A stretch of DNA of 39,805 bases, taken from Chara braunii. Its lineage: Eukaryota; Streptophyta; Charophyceae; Charales; Characeae. The stretch's first letter is position 1. Each line of letters begins with the position of its first letter. The notes under the pieces are model-generated. The model saw only the letters and a program-made list of their open reading frames with translations. It searched no databases and was not told where the DNA came from. Location: contig BFEA01000520.1 of assembly GCA_003427395.1 (NCBI GenBank), positions 959,299-999,103 on the forward strand. Direction: 5' to 3'. Positions 10,121 through 22,230 of this stretch are shown in pieces. Both the position numbers and the translations under genes were made by a program.

Positions 10121-10548
10121 CAAAGATAAGTGTCGCGACGGATGTCTATTGATTGTCACACTGAGAGTTCCAACTATTTTTAAACGATATTTTATTTTTT
10201 TACTACGATATCTTAATGTTGCTCAGACATTGCAATGAGTTAGGCAACTAATTCCCAAACGTGTGCGCATACCAAGGATACAGTATAACCACAAATGACT
10301 TAACAACGGATCGAACGTTGGAACAACGTTGGAAAATGTTTGTCATATTGATTTGGAAGTCCACAGCGAAGTCATGAACGTTTCTTGTGTTGAAGTAAGG
10401 TTCAACACATGTCTGTTTATTGGTCAAGGTTAAAAACCGGTGTATGTTAGAGAACTGTTGTTACTCGGTACAATCAACTAATTTTCAACACAAGGATGTA
10501 TAAAAACATAACTGGGAAGGCCGGGATTTTTTTCTGTTGATGTTGATC
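9648..10548. other. No gene seen; poly(T) and GA tracts
   Basis: The stretch contains a poly(T) run at about 9819-9845 and a (GA)n tract at 10080-10118. Short open frames here are fragments created by the low-complexity runs. I see no domain, RNA gene or clear boundary signal. Confidence 0.7.
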
Positions 10549-10982
10549 TAGTGTCATCATTATCAATGCAGAACCTATGTCGGGATCCTGTCTGGCGCTC
10601 AGTGCCCAGACTTCAGACTGTCAATCCTATCTAACCTATACTACAATGCTGCAGATGGCGACAACTATGCATGGAAGATGAGCAATAACGAACTTTAGAC
10701 ATCAACAGCATCATGCACAAACGACTGGACAGTCGTGACCTTCCACCAGAAGCAGAGTGGCATTACTATTCCCGTCAAATAAGAACACAACAAAAGTTCA
10801 TAAGTGACAATGTGAGAATAGTCTAATCATCATTTTACATGGAATCATCGTCGATTTTCCATTTGGGCTCGGTGCTCATACTACAGTTGCCAATCTTATC
10901 TATCCTACTACTACCATGCTACATGTCTGCACGTACGATAAGCAAGGGCGAAGGTAAATTTATTCGCAAATAATAAAGACAA

Positions 10983-10985
<3 letters not shown>

Positions 10986-11017
<32 letters not shown>

Positions 11018-11416
11018 GCAAGGAAAATAAGCAATAGCGAGATGACAATTCCAGAGTACACCGTCATATTGAAAGTCAGATAGTCACATCGTGTCCAGAG
11101 AGCAGCGTTGCACCAAAATACACCAAAGGAGGTTCGTAGTACTGAAAACCGATGTCCAGGAGAACACATTCTCTCCACACCGACACAAGAGTTCAGTCCC
11201 TTCACTCCCCTATTTGGCGCTCCGCGCCCAACCTACCCCTACACAACTACTACAGCCTACGAATTGACAAGGCAATTGTTGACATCAACGGCAACCCGTA
11301 GTACTTGAAGATGTCGCCCATGCAGACCATTCGCCAATACAAGGTAAGTGCCCTCACTTTCACTCACAACCTCGCTCCTCACAACGCAGATGCCACTCGT
11401 ACCCCATAAAACACGC

Positions 11417-11455
<39 letters not shown>

Positions 11456-12045
11456 TAATAATAATAATAAAATAAGAAAACTGAACGATGGCGAGCTTCG
11501 GGAATCAAACAGCATCACATACACGTGACCAGATAGTCGTGAGCTCGGATCAAGAGTACAATAGCATTGCGAGTTCCACCAAAATAAGGTAACAGTAAAA
11601 AACTCTCATTGACAATGTTGGTATAGTCTCATCATTATCAATGTAGAACCTATGTCGGGATCCTATCTGGCGCTCCGAGCCCAGACTACAGATGGCAGAT
11701 CGTATCTAGCCTGTACTACGATCCTGAAGATGACGACAACGGCTCTCCCGACTTACGAGCAGATAGCAGCCAATGCCGCTCACCTCACGCACCAGGTATG
11801 TCTCTCGCACCACTCATAACCCCGATCCTCAACACACAGATACCACTCGCACCCAAAGACCCCATTTGCGCTTCTTTTTCTCTTATCATAATATCAATAA
11901 TAATAATAATAAAATAATAATAATAGTAATAGTACAATAATACGGTAATAATAATAAGAATAAATAACAATATCAAAAAATAATACTCGGTATTAGGAAT
12001 AATACTAAAATAAATGATAATAATAATAATAATAATAATACTGAA
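10986..12045. repeat. AAT/ATA microsatellite tracts
   Basis: ATA/AAT runs lie at 10986-11014, 11419-11471, about 11895-11990 (impure) and 12014-12043. Each follows a unique-sequence module of copy A. Homologous tracts sit at equivalent places in copy B but with different lengths. Confidence 0.9.
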
Positions 12046-12144
12046 TGTACACAAGAAGTGTGTACGGTCGGGTACAGACAAAGTAACGGCTCAACAACTT
12101 CAGGGACTAAGTCGCCTCATCCATGAGACACTTAGGCAATACTC

Positions 12145-12270
12145 CCTCTCTCTCTTTCTCTCTTTCTTTCTCTCTCTCTTTCTCTCTTTCTCTCTTTCTC
12201 TCTCTCTCTCTTTCTCTCTTTCTCTCTCTCTCTCTTTCTCTTTCTCTCTTTCTCTCTCTCTCTCTCATAT
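12145..12270. repeat. Impure (CT)n microsatellite
   Basis: CT units are interrupted regularly by TTT, unlike the pure tract at the equivalent place in copy B (35118-35178). Open frames on either strand here are serine/leucine or arginine/glutamate low-complexity artefacts. Confidence 0.95.
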
Positions 12271-13052
12271 CTCTCTCACACATACACACGTGCAGAGGTG
12301 AATCTCTCGACATTTTCAGCAGAAAGTTCGATTGATTTTTCTCATCTCCTTCGATGGAGGTTGCGTAAGGCCAGCCACGGTCTTGGAGACTTTCGCAACG
12401 AGCTGATCGAAGTACTCATTCTCACTCTCGCACACACACACACACACACACACGTACACACACACACTGTAGAAGTGAACATACCCACGATATAAAGGTG
12501 GGTTCATTCGATTCAACTTCGAGAAGCGAGTCGCGTGGTAGGCGACCTACCTGTTCTCTCTCTCACTTTGCCCTCGTCGTAGTCGCAGTTGTCGTCGGGT
12601 CGTCTCCCTCGTTGTCGTCGTCGGTTCGTTGCCAGCCCGATGTTGTCTAGTTCATTCCTCTTTCTCTTCTTCTCTTCCTCTCTTACTCCTCCTTCTTCCT
12701 CTTTTTTCCTCTCCTTCTTCTTCTTCTTCTTTCACCTTTGTGTGATCGTCTTTCCTCTTGTCCTAGTTTTTCTCCTCTTATCCCTCCTCCTTCTTCTTCT
12801 TCTTCTTCTTTCCTTATTCACGAGACCGTAATCGTTCTGCGCTCCTTTCCTCCTTCCTATGTCTCTTTCCTCTCTCCGCGTGCCTTCTTCTCTATCCTCT
12901 ATGCGCGTCTTCTGTTACCCCTAAGGCGTTGTCTCTTCTCTTTTCCTCGGTATTCCCCTCTCACTTTCTGCTAGCGCCCCCCTTGTTCGTGCTCTACTAC
13001 ACGCGCCCAGCCCCTTCCGTACTTTGCATGTCCTTTTCGGGGATCCCAATGC

Positions 13053-13208
13053 CAGGTCCGACTCTATCTGGGTCTCTACATTCCTCTCGTTGAATCTGTC
13101 CAGACTCGGAGCCAGATTCACGAGAGGGAATTTGAGCCTCCTCACCACGGGGCCCAAAACGGGAGGCTAACCGAATCTAGTGCGGACGTCCCAACTATTC
13201 CTAAATGA
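13053..13208 (+). pseudogene. Short conserved ORF fragment in repeat copy A
   Basis: A frame reading QVRLYLGLYIPL, then ESVQTRSQIHEREFE and LTESSADVPTIP, matches the ORF of copy B (35962-36125) with only a few replacements. In both copies a second frame, NELVRRLGQVQE, continues for 12 codons past the stop and ends at a GGTAAGT donor-like site (13239 in copy A). Conservation of a readable peptide plus a donor suggests an exon remnant. The product is unknown. The 5-bp length difference just upstream (near 13053 versus 35960) breaks the frame in copy A. Confidence 0.35.
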
Positions 13209-13301
13209 ACTTGTTCGTAGATTGGGGCAAGTACAGGAGGGTAAGTCTATGGAGAAAACTCGCTCACACCGAAAAGAAACATAACCTTCAAAGAGAGAGA
13301 G

Positions 13302-13340
<39 letters not shown>

Positions 13341-14090
13341 AACAGAAATTTAACCGCTAAGTTCCCTAGGTCACCAAGTGTCACTACCCCACTACACCCG
13401 TTGCAAACTAACGTCTAACCCCACCTAACTCTACCACGGAGGTCGCGGGTTTAAGGCCTTGCCTCCCCTGGGTTGGGAAGAACTTCCTGTCAATAAGGGG
13501 CTAGTCTCAGTGGTTGGTAGGTTTCGATCCCCGTACTCCTCACTTCTCAGGCCAATACTTAAACCTACTTAGCTAGCTCTCATTTTCCTGAAAGAATGGG
13601 AACAATTCTTGTATAAGTAAGGCAGTGTGGTCTGGTCCAACTAGTGGACCGACCCACTACTAATATTCGCGTGTACGTACACTAGTTAGTCAGTGTATCT
13701 GTCTGGGTGCTTGTCGGTTTAAGTCTGTGCAAGGGCACTTGCTTGAACGGAAGGCTCTGATAGGCCGGTATTTACCCATGGCTGCGTCATCGAGGGTCGT
13801 CGTGGGAAGAACACCCAAATGGCGGGTATGACGGTACTACACTGAGTAAAGGCAGACGTGCCGAGTACCAGAGGTCGAGCAAGACCAACATTCCACGTAT
13901 CATAAACGTACCTTGAAAGGACGGTAACCATCTCAATCCCTCGACTTTCTCGGTCGAAGGGTATCAGCTTCGATCCTAACTATTACGGCGTGTGTCACAA
14001 TGATGTGCGCGCTCATACAAAATTTCTACGCTCCGACTAATTCCCTCGAGGTAGTTGGTGTAACCGACCCGGTCGATTGCAAACATCACA

Positions 14091-14118
14091 ACCAAATACC
14101 CTTGTAAGGGTATTTGGT
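14091..14118 (+). other. Terminal hairpin of repeat copy A
   Basis: A perfect inverted repeat with 13-bp arms (ACCAAATACCCTT / AAGGGTATTTGGT) and a 2-nt loop lies 6 bp inside the point where copies A and B diverge (CCGACA, 14124). It is conserved at 37030-37055 in copy B. Confidence 0.85.
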
Positions 14119-14124
14119 CCGACA

Positions 14125-15784
14125 GTATCCCAGACCCTATTAAGCGACGTCCCCGTCGCCTGGAGAACTATATGCAAACAAAAGATGTTTTCCGGCAAAC
14201 AAATTGTCAAATCCGAATCGTGGAATGAAATGTGGTTCAGGGTTGACATCGTCACCTCACGTTTCATCATTACTGCCCGGATTTTAACCCGGGTCTGCCA
14301 CATTATAAAATAAATTCAATGACTCGAAGTGGGGATACTTGATTCGTACCACTGTATATGAAATAGTCAAGTATGATAGTGTTTCCCCTTTCCTCACACC
14401 CTTAGACTTTTGGCTCAGATATTCGTTGGTTTTTTTTTTTCAGAGTCGGTGTTCGCGTGCGGACTCAACCCTTCAAAACGTGGGTCCTAACTGAGACTTT
14501 GGGTGTTCAATTCTTGATATTACTGTCCAAAGTTGCTTGCAGTCATGCCCGAAGCCCAATACAAGAGGACAACGGTCTCCATCATGACCCACCACAGTCC
14601 TGCTGATTAGGCCGGAGCTGCGGCCCACCGCGTTGTTGCTTATCGGTGGTTACCCTCGTTGGTTGCGCAATGATGGGATATTCATCCTATCTTTCAAAAT
14701 ATATTCACAATTCAAGACTAATCTCGACCCCTCCGATTCCCACCTGAATAGATTCTTTCACTGTGGTGGTTATCCCCTCTAGTCTCTCTTCTAGGCCACA
14801 GTCAAAGAGTTCGCTGCCTGGTTATGCTAGGTCAGCAGCCCACGCTGGGAGTTACGTCCCAACGATGCCAATTTTCCACCGTATGCTTGTTACTTTATGC
14901 CCTAAGGTTAACCCTTGAGATGGAAAAACGATGCTTCTTTCAAAATAAACCAAATAAACGAAATTTTTCAATCAATTGAGTTGTCGTCAGGTTGCCACTC
15001 AGGGTTGTGCCCTCCAAGTCTTTGATCTTAGCTCTATGAGGCACGCAGCTCGAGGTCATTGATATATATAAAAACCAATATTTGAATTGAAATCAAGCTC
15101 GTTGACTCGTTGCTTGTCTGATCCATCAAAAAACAGATATCCCATTCAAAGTCATTTTGCAAAACAATATTTATCTCATGGGGGGTATTTGTGCATACCA
15201 TAGCATGACATTCCAATCATACATATGTAATCAATTCAGCATCAGATCATTCAATCCCTTACTGACTTTCATTCATATACTGACCCGCTCATTCCTCTAC
15301 CACCATCCCCAGACCAAAGAGGATCTAAATAGTGATAGACGAAGGGAGGTACTCATTCACAAAAGAAGACTCGAAATCATGGACAAAGATTCACTCACAA
15401 ATGTGAAAAGTGTTCGTGGTCACCAACTCATTCCCCCCTTTTGATCATATATATGTAAATATAAATATTAGTATGATACAGCGAGTCATACATGTAACAC
15501 ATCCTGAATATTTATACATTTCCTTATACTATCACCTACTTCTAAGTTTCTTACCAAGTCCTAGAAAGTCTGGCCCCTTTTTGTCGTACTGCACTTTACT
15601 CAGTCATTTTGTTTTCCCTGCTCCTTATCAAAGCGCCTTAACTCACAAAACCCTGCTTTGTCCTACCCTGATAAAATGGTTGTCAGCCCCAGCATCCTAT
15701 GAAGTTCTACCCTACCATGCTCAGGTGTCCTGGGGATTGTCTGTCTGTTGCTGGCAACCAGCCTCCTCCTCGAATCAAACCTGG
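14125..15784. other. No gene seen
   Basis: Mixed-composition DNA with no domain on either strand. Scattered short frames lack any recognisable motif. The first bases after 14124 are unrelated to the DNA following copy B, so this is the flank of copy A. Confidence 0.6.
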
Positions 15785-17904
15785 TCATTCCCTTTCTAAT
15801 ATATTTGGCCAATACTGTACAATCATCCCGGAAATGACCTTCCTCTGTACAAAAAAAACATCAATTCCTGACTTTTTATATCTGGTCTTCTTTGTGGGAG
15901 GCCGAGTCAAAGTCTCTATCTGACTCCCAGTTCCTTCTGAGAGTTCCATTCCAGGATCTTTATCCCTTTTGATGCCCTTCTGCTGAGGCAAGGTCAAGCA
16001 TTTACTATTCTCTTCCCTTGAGATAGGAGGTCCTTCAACCCTTGGTTCTTCTCGTGGCCTCTTGCTGGAAGGTTCCCCATCTCCTTTTCGTCTTCTCGTT
16101 CTTTTGACAGAGGAACCTTTCCCCTTTTATCCGTCATTTTGATCTCACATCCCCCTTCTCCCTTCCATTCCACCACTCTCACGGTCTCCTTCTCTCTTAC
16201 CAGGTGGCTCAGTTTGAGCTCTTTCATCCCTTTCAGTACTTCCTCCCACCTTTTCTTCCATACCTGACTCATCTTTTCCCTTTCTGTAATCACTTGTTCC
16301 AGATCTTCCCCTTGCACATTAATCCCCGAGCACAAACTTTCAACCTTTTTTTCCACTTTCGGCCACTTCATTTTCCAACTTCTTGCCCTTTTGGGTCAGG
16401 GACATCTTTAAAGTACTTACCTGTTTCAATAACTCTTCTTTCCTCTTCTTCAAGTCCTCCAGTTCCTTTCTCACCCCTTCCAAACTTCCTGTCAAACTTG
16501 TCGCCTGGGCATCCCTTCCTCTTCCCTTTTTCTCAACCTGCTCATTTCTCTCAGGAGTCCAGGGATATAGTCCAAAAACCCCTAGGTGAAGAGCTCGGTA
16601 TCCTTTTTGAGTTCTGACTGAAGCCCCTTCCCACCTCCTCCAAGTCCTCACCAACTTCTCCATCGCCTCTTCCTTTATTTATCTCCCCCATTCTCCTTGC
16701 AATCTCAGCATATTCTTCAAAGAGTCGGGTGCATGCAGTCTCATCAGCTTGTGCATGTTGGTAGAGTGTTTGGAACTTACCACCAATTCAGAAAGCAGCA
16801 TCCTCTCAAACCTTACGTCCCAAGATGAATTCACAGGCAGATCATCATCTTGCAACATTTTGATTACATAGTCTCTCCACCCTTTTTGCCTTTTCTCCTT
16901 CTGAGCTATTTCCTCTTTGCTTATCTGCCCTTCTTTTGCGTCCCTCTTTTGCTGAGACGAAACTCCATACTCCACCTTTCTTTCTTCCACCCCTTCTGCT
17001 TCCACCTCTTCTCCCTCCGCCTCCCTACTCTCTTTTGGTCTTGCTCCTTTCTCACTTCTCTTCACTTCTACTCTTTCTCTTTCGTCCTCAATTGGTGTCC
17101 TCTCTTCAACCCCTTTAACCCTTAGTGCCCTACTTCTTTCTGGACTCTTCCTTCCTCCACTGTTGCCTCCTTCTTTCCTTTCTCCTCTTTTTCCACCGCC
17201 TGGTCTGGTCCTCTGCTCCTATCCTTGGGAAAAGTCCTCGGCTTGCTCTTTAGATGCCTCAAGGGTACTTCTTCTTCCTCCCCTTCTACCAGTGTTGTTT
17301 CCTGTAACTTATCTCCATCCTTTCCAATCCACAACCCTTTCTCTTGCAGCCTTTCCCTTCTTGTCAGGTCCTGCCTTACCTGGGTGTATGCCATCTGGAG
17401 TTTTACCAATATCCCTTGCCAAGTGCAGGTTTCCTCCACAATCTTTCTCACTTTTTCACTCCCACCCTTCTCTGTCCTTTCTATCAATCTCTTCCTCTTT
17501 TCCTCATCACTCCATCCACCTTTCTCTGCAGATAGTTGTAGAATGTCGAGAAAGTCATCCAGGTTTGTCCCATCAAATGTCAAATTGTCCTCAATCTCGT
17601 CCCTGGGAAAACTCCCAATGAGTTGCCACAATCTTACCACACACATATTCCATCTCAAGCACCCCGCTGCCACTTCTTCAATTTTCTTTTTATATCCCCC
17701 TACTCCAGTCACCTTTGAGAGCTTCATCTTGTCATCCCACTCCCGCCTGAAAGCATACTCCTCAAAATCCCTCAAGAATACACGCAAGTTATCTCTATCT
17801 TTGTAAACCGGTACCTCCGAGATTTTCTGATCCGTCCTCTGCCCTCCCTTTCTCAAGGTTGGTCCAGAGGGACCTGTCATCCTTCCTCTCTGGGCCATGA
17901 TCAT
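15785..17904 (-). pseudogene. Gag-like / coiled-coil retroelement ORF, frameshifted
   Basis: A minus-strand coding trace starts at about 17904. It first reads a globular Gag-like region (VPVYKDRDNLRVFLRDFEEY, then WDDKMKLSKVTGVGGYKKK) down to about 17320. A highly charged linker follows, then a long Lys/Glu-rich coiled coil (ELEDLKKRKEELLKQVSTLK), and near 15800 a C-terminal VISGMIVQYWPNI. The frame breaks at about 17122 (TAA with a shift), about 16670, about 16370 (in an A-run) and about 15997. With the breaks ignored the product would be about 700 residues. No zinc knuckle, protease or reverse transcriptase follows. It lies just downstream of the gypsy integrase on the same strand. It is either a second, non-autonomous retroelement or a piece of the element above; the Gag-like call rests on general resemblance. 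Confidence 0.5.
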
Positions 17905-18028
17905 TTCTCTTCAAGGGTCACGCCTACACACAGAGAGGGAGCAATGACAGGTACAAGGATCAGTCATCATCATCAAGGCAACACTTCACATCATCCACAT
18001 AAGAATGACAAGACATCCTTCACTTGTG

Positions 18029-18029
<1 letters not shown>

Positions 18030-18074
<45 letters not shown>

Positions 18075-18117
18075 GCCATATATATAAGTATATACGTATA
18101 TATATATATATATATAC
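18030..18117. repeat. (TA)n microsatellite
   Basis: Two TA tracts (18030-18066 and 18098-18117) are separated by a degenerate stretch. They lie between the integrase stop region and the Gag-like ORF, where a 3' LTR of the gypsy element would be expected. Confidence 0.95.
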
Positions 18118-18141
18118 GCTCACTTACTTAATTCTCGCTTG

Positions 18142-19852
18142 TCAACTTGCGTTCACCTCTTCTCTGATCTTGAATTTCTTCTGCCTGGACCCTGAAACCC
18201 AATCTTTCCTTGGAGTCTCATCCATCTCTTCCAATTCATAGGCCCCATGAAGTCCCTGTTTCGTGACTCTGAAAGGCCCAAACCAACGCTTGTCCAACTT
18301 TCGCGACCACTGCATTTCCAAAGAAGAGTCATAGAGCAATACCACGTCGCCAACTTGCAATGGTTCGATCCTCACTCTAGGGAGTTTGTCCCATCTTTCT
18401 TTGTCTCTTCCACGACTGTCTGCTATCTTCACGGCTGCTTCCTGAATTCTTTCTTCCGTGGCGCTGATCTGCCTTGCCCTGAGATCTAGTAACTCTTCAA
18501 GCGTCAAATCGTTCTTCAAGTCCTGCCCGCGCCATGTTTTCAGGAAACTCTCTATCAGAAATGTGGCGTGCCGACCATACCAGAGGGTTGCAGACGCATA
18601 CCCCGTTGTTCTTATGAGAATGATATTCTCCACAAAAAATACCGTGCTCAGGAATTTAGGCCAGAGATTCGGCTTCCCATTAGTCCACTTGGCTAGCAAG
18701 TTCGTAATGGTACTATAGCCCCTTTCAACCAGTGCATTCGCCTGTGGGTGAGCCCGAGTTGTGTAGTTACCCATTACTCCCAGTTCTTTCAGCAGTCCTT
18801 TCACTTCCCCACACGTAAACTCGAACCCCCCCGTCCATTGTGAACTCTAGTACGAACGGGTACCTGAGATAGTATTCTTTAATGCATTCTGTCAGTGTTG
18901 CCCCAGTCTTGTTTCTAATGGCTTTGCCATCAACAAACCCGGTAAGGTTGTCTCTTGCGTCAAATATGTAGTTATACCCGCCGAGTCTCAGTGGCATAGC
19001 CAATAGGTCCAGGTGGACAACCGCCCCTACTTCTTTGCTGTACCTAGGATGCAGAGGCATTTTGTACTTAATAGGTGATCGTACTTGACAGGGTACACAT
19101 GACTCACAGTATTTACGAGTCATTTCAAACATCCCTTCCCAATAATTGAGTTTCATCGCCTTCTTGTAAGTCGCCGCGAAACTTCGATGTCCCCCAACTA
19201 TCCCGTCATGCAATGCGACCATGACATCAATCTGACGATTTTTCCCACATACCACTCACCGTGGTGGCCTCCTCTTATCTCTGATGAATAAATGGTCACC
19301 TCTTACTACGTAGCGATCTCTCATCCGGAGAGTCTTCTCACTAACTTCTCTCTCTCTTTTATCTCCCGAGAGAAGTAATCTCATCTCCAAGTAGAATCCA
19401 TCATACTCTTCTTTTCGTAATTCTCCTGAAATCTCTCCTTGCTCAAAATCCTCTTTTTTCTTTTCATCAAACTCGTAATCATCGCCGATTACTATTTCAT
19501 CTGCCTTCACTACTCTCTCCTCATCATTAGACTGGATTTGTAAGAGGGAATTCGTCAAGTAGTACATTCTCCCCATCATTGCTACTTGTTCGTCCGCTTG
19601 TTGAGTTCCAGCTTCGATTGTCCGTGGTTCATTCAGCATCCTATAGTTCTCAGCCAAGGCCAATTTCATCATCCACTCCACATTCCTTTCTCTCCATGAG
19701 TCTTCCTCTACTACTGGCGTGAGTATTAAGGTAGGCTCCCTCATAAACTCAGGAGGCGGATGCCACATTGGATTCCCTCTCCTCATTGTCTTACGTTGAA
19801 CGAACATGGCCCAACAGTTAACATGAGTGCGCATATCATTTCCTTCTTCCAA
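18142..19852 (-). pseudogene. Ty3/gypsy integrase, frameshifted
   Basis: The minus-strand frame reads from a linker (19852-19256) through an in-frame TGA (19256-19258) into the integrase. The H-H-C-C zinc-binding region is HDGIVGGH...CESCVPC. The core carries its first Asp in VVHLDLLAM and the second in FTMDGG. A frameshift in a run of G near 18831 is followed by the new frame with AHPQANALVERG, which supplies the Glu. The C-terminal domain reads GDVVLLYDSSLE and WFGPFRVTKQG and ends near 18142. All three acidic catalytic residues are present but in different frames. No chromodomain is seen. Confidence 0.85.
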
Positions 19853-19987
19853 AAATCCAGCTACCGGAGGTGCTTCCTCTTCAGATTCATCTTGGTTTCG
19901 TCACTCAATTCTACTCATACCGTCTGCCCTTTTCTTGTTCCCAGGGATACGTTCCAGCTGAAAATCAAACATTCAGATATAGGTAAA

Positions 19988-20236
19988 TCATCTGACTATG
20001 GTTGAGTCAAAAGACGAAAAATTCTTGAGTGAATACATAAGCGTCGTTGGATCAATCATGAGGATAAACCTCCTCCCAAAGAAGTAGTGCCTGAAGATTC
20101 TTTGGCAATGCAGGATCGCCAAAGCCTCCTTTTTGAACTGTGAATAATTCTGCTTTGTCGAATTGAGTGTTCTGCTTTCGAATCTTAGTGGTCTTTCCTT
20201 TCCGCCGCTGTCTGCTTGGATCAAAACGCCTCCCAA
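19988..20236 (-). pseudogene. Gypsy RNase H domain fragment
   Basis: The frame reads GGVLIQADSGGKERPLRFES, then SRTLNSTKQNYSQFKKEAL and RHYFFGRRFILMIDP, the typical order of the RNase H domain that follows reverse transcriptase in Ty3/gypsy elements. The first catalytic Asp would lie just upstream (VETDAGPTALGGV, around 20250), separated by a broken frame. Confidence 0.8.
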
Positions 20237-21548
20237 GGCGGTTGGCCCAGCATCGGTCTCAACTATGAAAGGTCATTCCATAGTTGAATCAAAATCGGGT
20301 ACTCCCAACACTAAACCTCCTTCCCTGAATTCCTTCTTTAACTCCTCTAGCTTCCTCAGATGCTCTGTCTTGCTGGCAAATCTTTCTATGAACCTTCTCC
20401 GGAATCGACAGGTTCCAAGAAAACTACGGACTTCTCCAACATTCACGAAGGGAGTAGGTCATTCCAGGATTTTGTTAGTCTTTTTACGATCGATCAGGTC
20501 GTCGACCGTATTCGTTGCATATGTACCCCAGAATGGTTACTTCCTTCACACAATGTCTTGATTTCACGCCACTGACAGTGAGGTTGTACTTTTCTAAGAG
20601 AGATAAAGTTTATCCTAACCCTTGGACGTGCTCCCATACGAATCTTCTTATCCCAGGAGCTACTTCTGATTCGTCCTTCTCAATAGGCCCTTTGACGGCA
20701 AGATCATCAATGAAGGGATCAGTAATTTGGGGACTAAGTGGTTGTATTACTCTGATCATACTGCGTTGCACCATGGCCACAACGTTGGTCCACCATTGGG
20801 GTGCAACATTCATATGGACTAACCCTCTAGGCGTGTGCATCGTCGTTATAGGACGATCCGCAGGATAGACCGGAAATTGATCGTACCCGGAGTACAGATC
20901 AATAAGGGATACAATCGATCTTCCTGCGCAGGATTATGACAATTGATTAGCGTTAGGTAATCCCCCAGCGTCTCTTACGGTCACCGCATTCAACTGTTGG
21001 AGGTCTTGTACCCATCTGAGCACCCCGTTCAGCTTTACAAAGCAAAACCAAGCAGAACCATATGGTCCGCTAGAATATCCCGCGACATTCGTACGAATCT
21101 TCCCGTCTAGGTATTCCACCACCTTTCTACGATCTTCTGGATTGGGTTACTTAGCTCCCCGAACATTCCACAGCTCATGAGGCACAGTATGAATGCGGAT
21201 CATTTCGATTTTGTCAATGTCTAACCGTCCGCGTTGGTCATCATTGAAAGCATATGCTTCATGCTTCTCACGTATCAGGTCCTTTACCAAAACCTCTTCT
21301 TGCTGTGTCAGGAAACCGGGTTCGCCTATTATCAAATCCTTCTCAATTTCTTTATTGATACGACAAGGCCCGTTTTTATTACACTCTTTCATCTGTCGTA
21401 TCAACTCTCTCTCCTGCTCGTAATACACCCCTTCTTCCTGACTTACCAGTACTGGTACCGGATGACTTTTCTTGTTTACCGTCTTGTACTGTCTTTTGGA
21501 GCCTTGCCTGAGTCGACCCCTAAAACTGTTGGCCGGTTGCTTGTGCAT
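20237..21548 (-). pseudogene. Gypsy reverse transcriptase, with in-frame stops
   Basis: A linker (21548-21147) is followed by an in-frame TAA before PNPEDRRKVVEYLDGKIR. The palm then reads YSSGPYGSAWFCFVKLNG and WVQDLQQLNAVTVRDAGG, another in-frame TAA near 20938, then SLIDLYSGYDQ (first catalytic Asp), MNVAPQWW, and FIDDLAVKG at 20700-20714 (the YxDD-equivalent box, F-I-D-D). The thumb and connection continue to the RNase H piece through further breaks. Domain order and motifs identify a Ty3/gypsy reverse transcriptase. Confidence 0.88.
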
Positions 21549-21825
21549 TTGGCATATGTGGCCCTATTATCTGAGGAGGAGGAGGTCGGTAAGCAAGATC
21601 GATTCTCCCTCCTTCCGGATCGTCCTGGATTCTTTCCGCAAGCGCTTTGACGGCATCAGGATCCGCCATCCTGTAGGTTGATACCAATTCGACTGCGCCA
21701 CTAATATTTGATAGGCTCAATACGAGCCTACTCGCTTCTTCATTATCTAATTCTTCTTCTTCCTCCCATTCTAGTTCCTTTCGCCTATTCTCTGACTCTT
21801 CAAACGTGTAAGATCCCGCGTTGAG

Positions 21826-22230
21826 TCAGTTCTTCGAGCTGTGGGGCCCGGTATTTCTACAAGTGATTACCTCAAAATTCCCACAGGCAGGATCACACAA
21901 TATAACAAACATGGTGTCATCATGTTTGTTCATAATGAGCGACTCGGACCTGCATAAGAAGCATCGGCACAGCAAAATCGGAAGGTCCAAATTGGGCATA
22001 ACGTAGAAGCACGTACGCACCTTGACCCTTCCTATCTCTATTACAACATTAGACGCAACCTCTGTGTACCCAGTTTTGCGACTAGCTCCATTGAGGAATC
22101 CTTAATCGTTCTCATCAATTTCTAACCCCAATTTTTTCGCAGTTTCTCCGTTTATGATGTTAATTTCCGTCCCTGTATCAACCATTCCTGGACACACCTT
22201 TCATTTTATCATAACATCTATGGACCCTGT
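21826..22230 (-). pseudogene. Gypsy retropepsin (aspartic protease) domain
   Basis: The active-site triad is visible as MVDTGTEINIING (DTG codons at 22171-22179), followed by ETAKKLGLEI and, after a break, VVIEIGRVKVRTCFYVMPNL, which looks like the flap and second half of a retropepsin. It sits between the zinc-knuckle region and reverse transcriptase, the expected Ty3/gypsy order. Confidence 0.75.

Larger units (their letters stand above)
10549..14124 (+). repeat. Long dispersed repeat, copy A (about 3.6 kb)
   Basis: The sequence matches copy B at 33425-37062 over its whole length in the same order and orientation. Shared landmarks are the TAGTSTCATCATTATCAATG start, two AAT-punctuated modules (10549 and 11630), a CT tract (12145-12270), a CA tract (about 12431-12468), TCT-rich pyrimidine DNA (12650-12820), a short conserved ORF (13053), a poly(A) run (13302-13337), and a hairpin ending in CCGACA at 14124, after which the copies diverge abruptly. 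The left boundary is less sharp. Reading the minus strand, the element starts TGTCGGACC, an LTR-like TG start, but no partner LTR terminus or primer-binding site was confirmed. The class is undetermined; it is probably a non-autonomous element. Confidence 0.8.

Noticed and set aside
12107-12335. Ser/Leu-rich and Arg/Glu-rich ORFs over CT tracts (also 34956-35246 and others)
   Set aside because: Pure translations of microsatellites on both strands.
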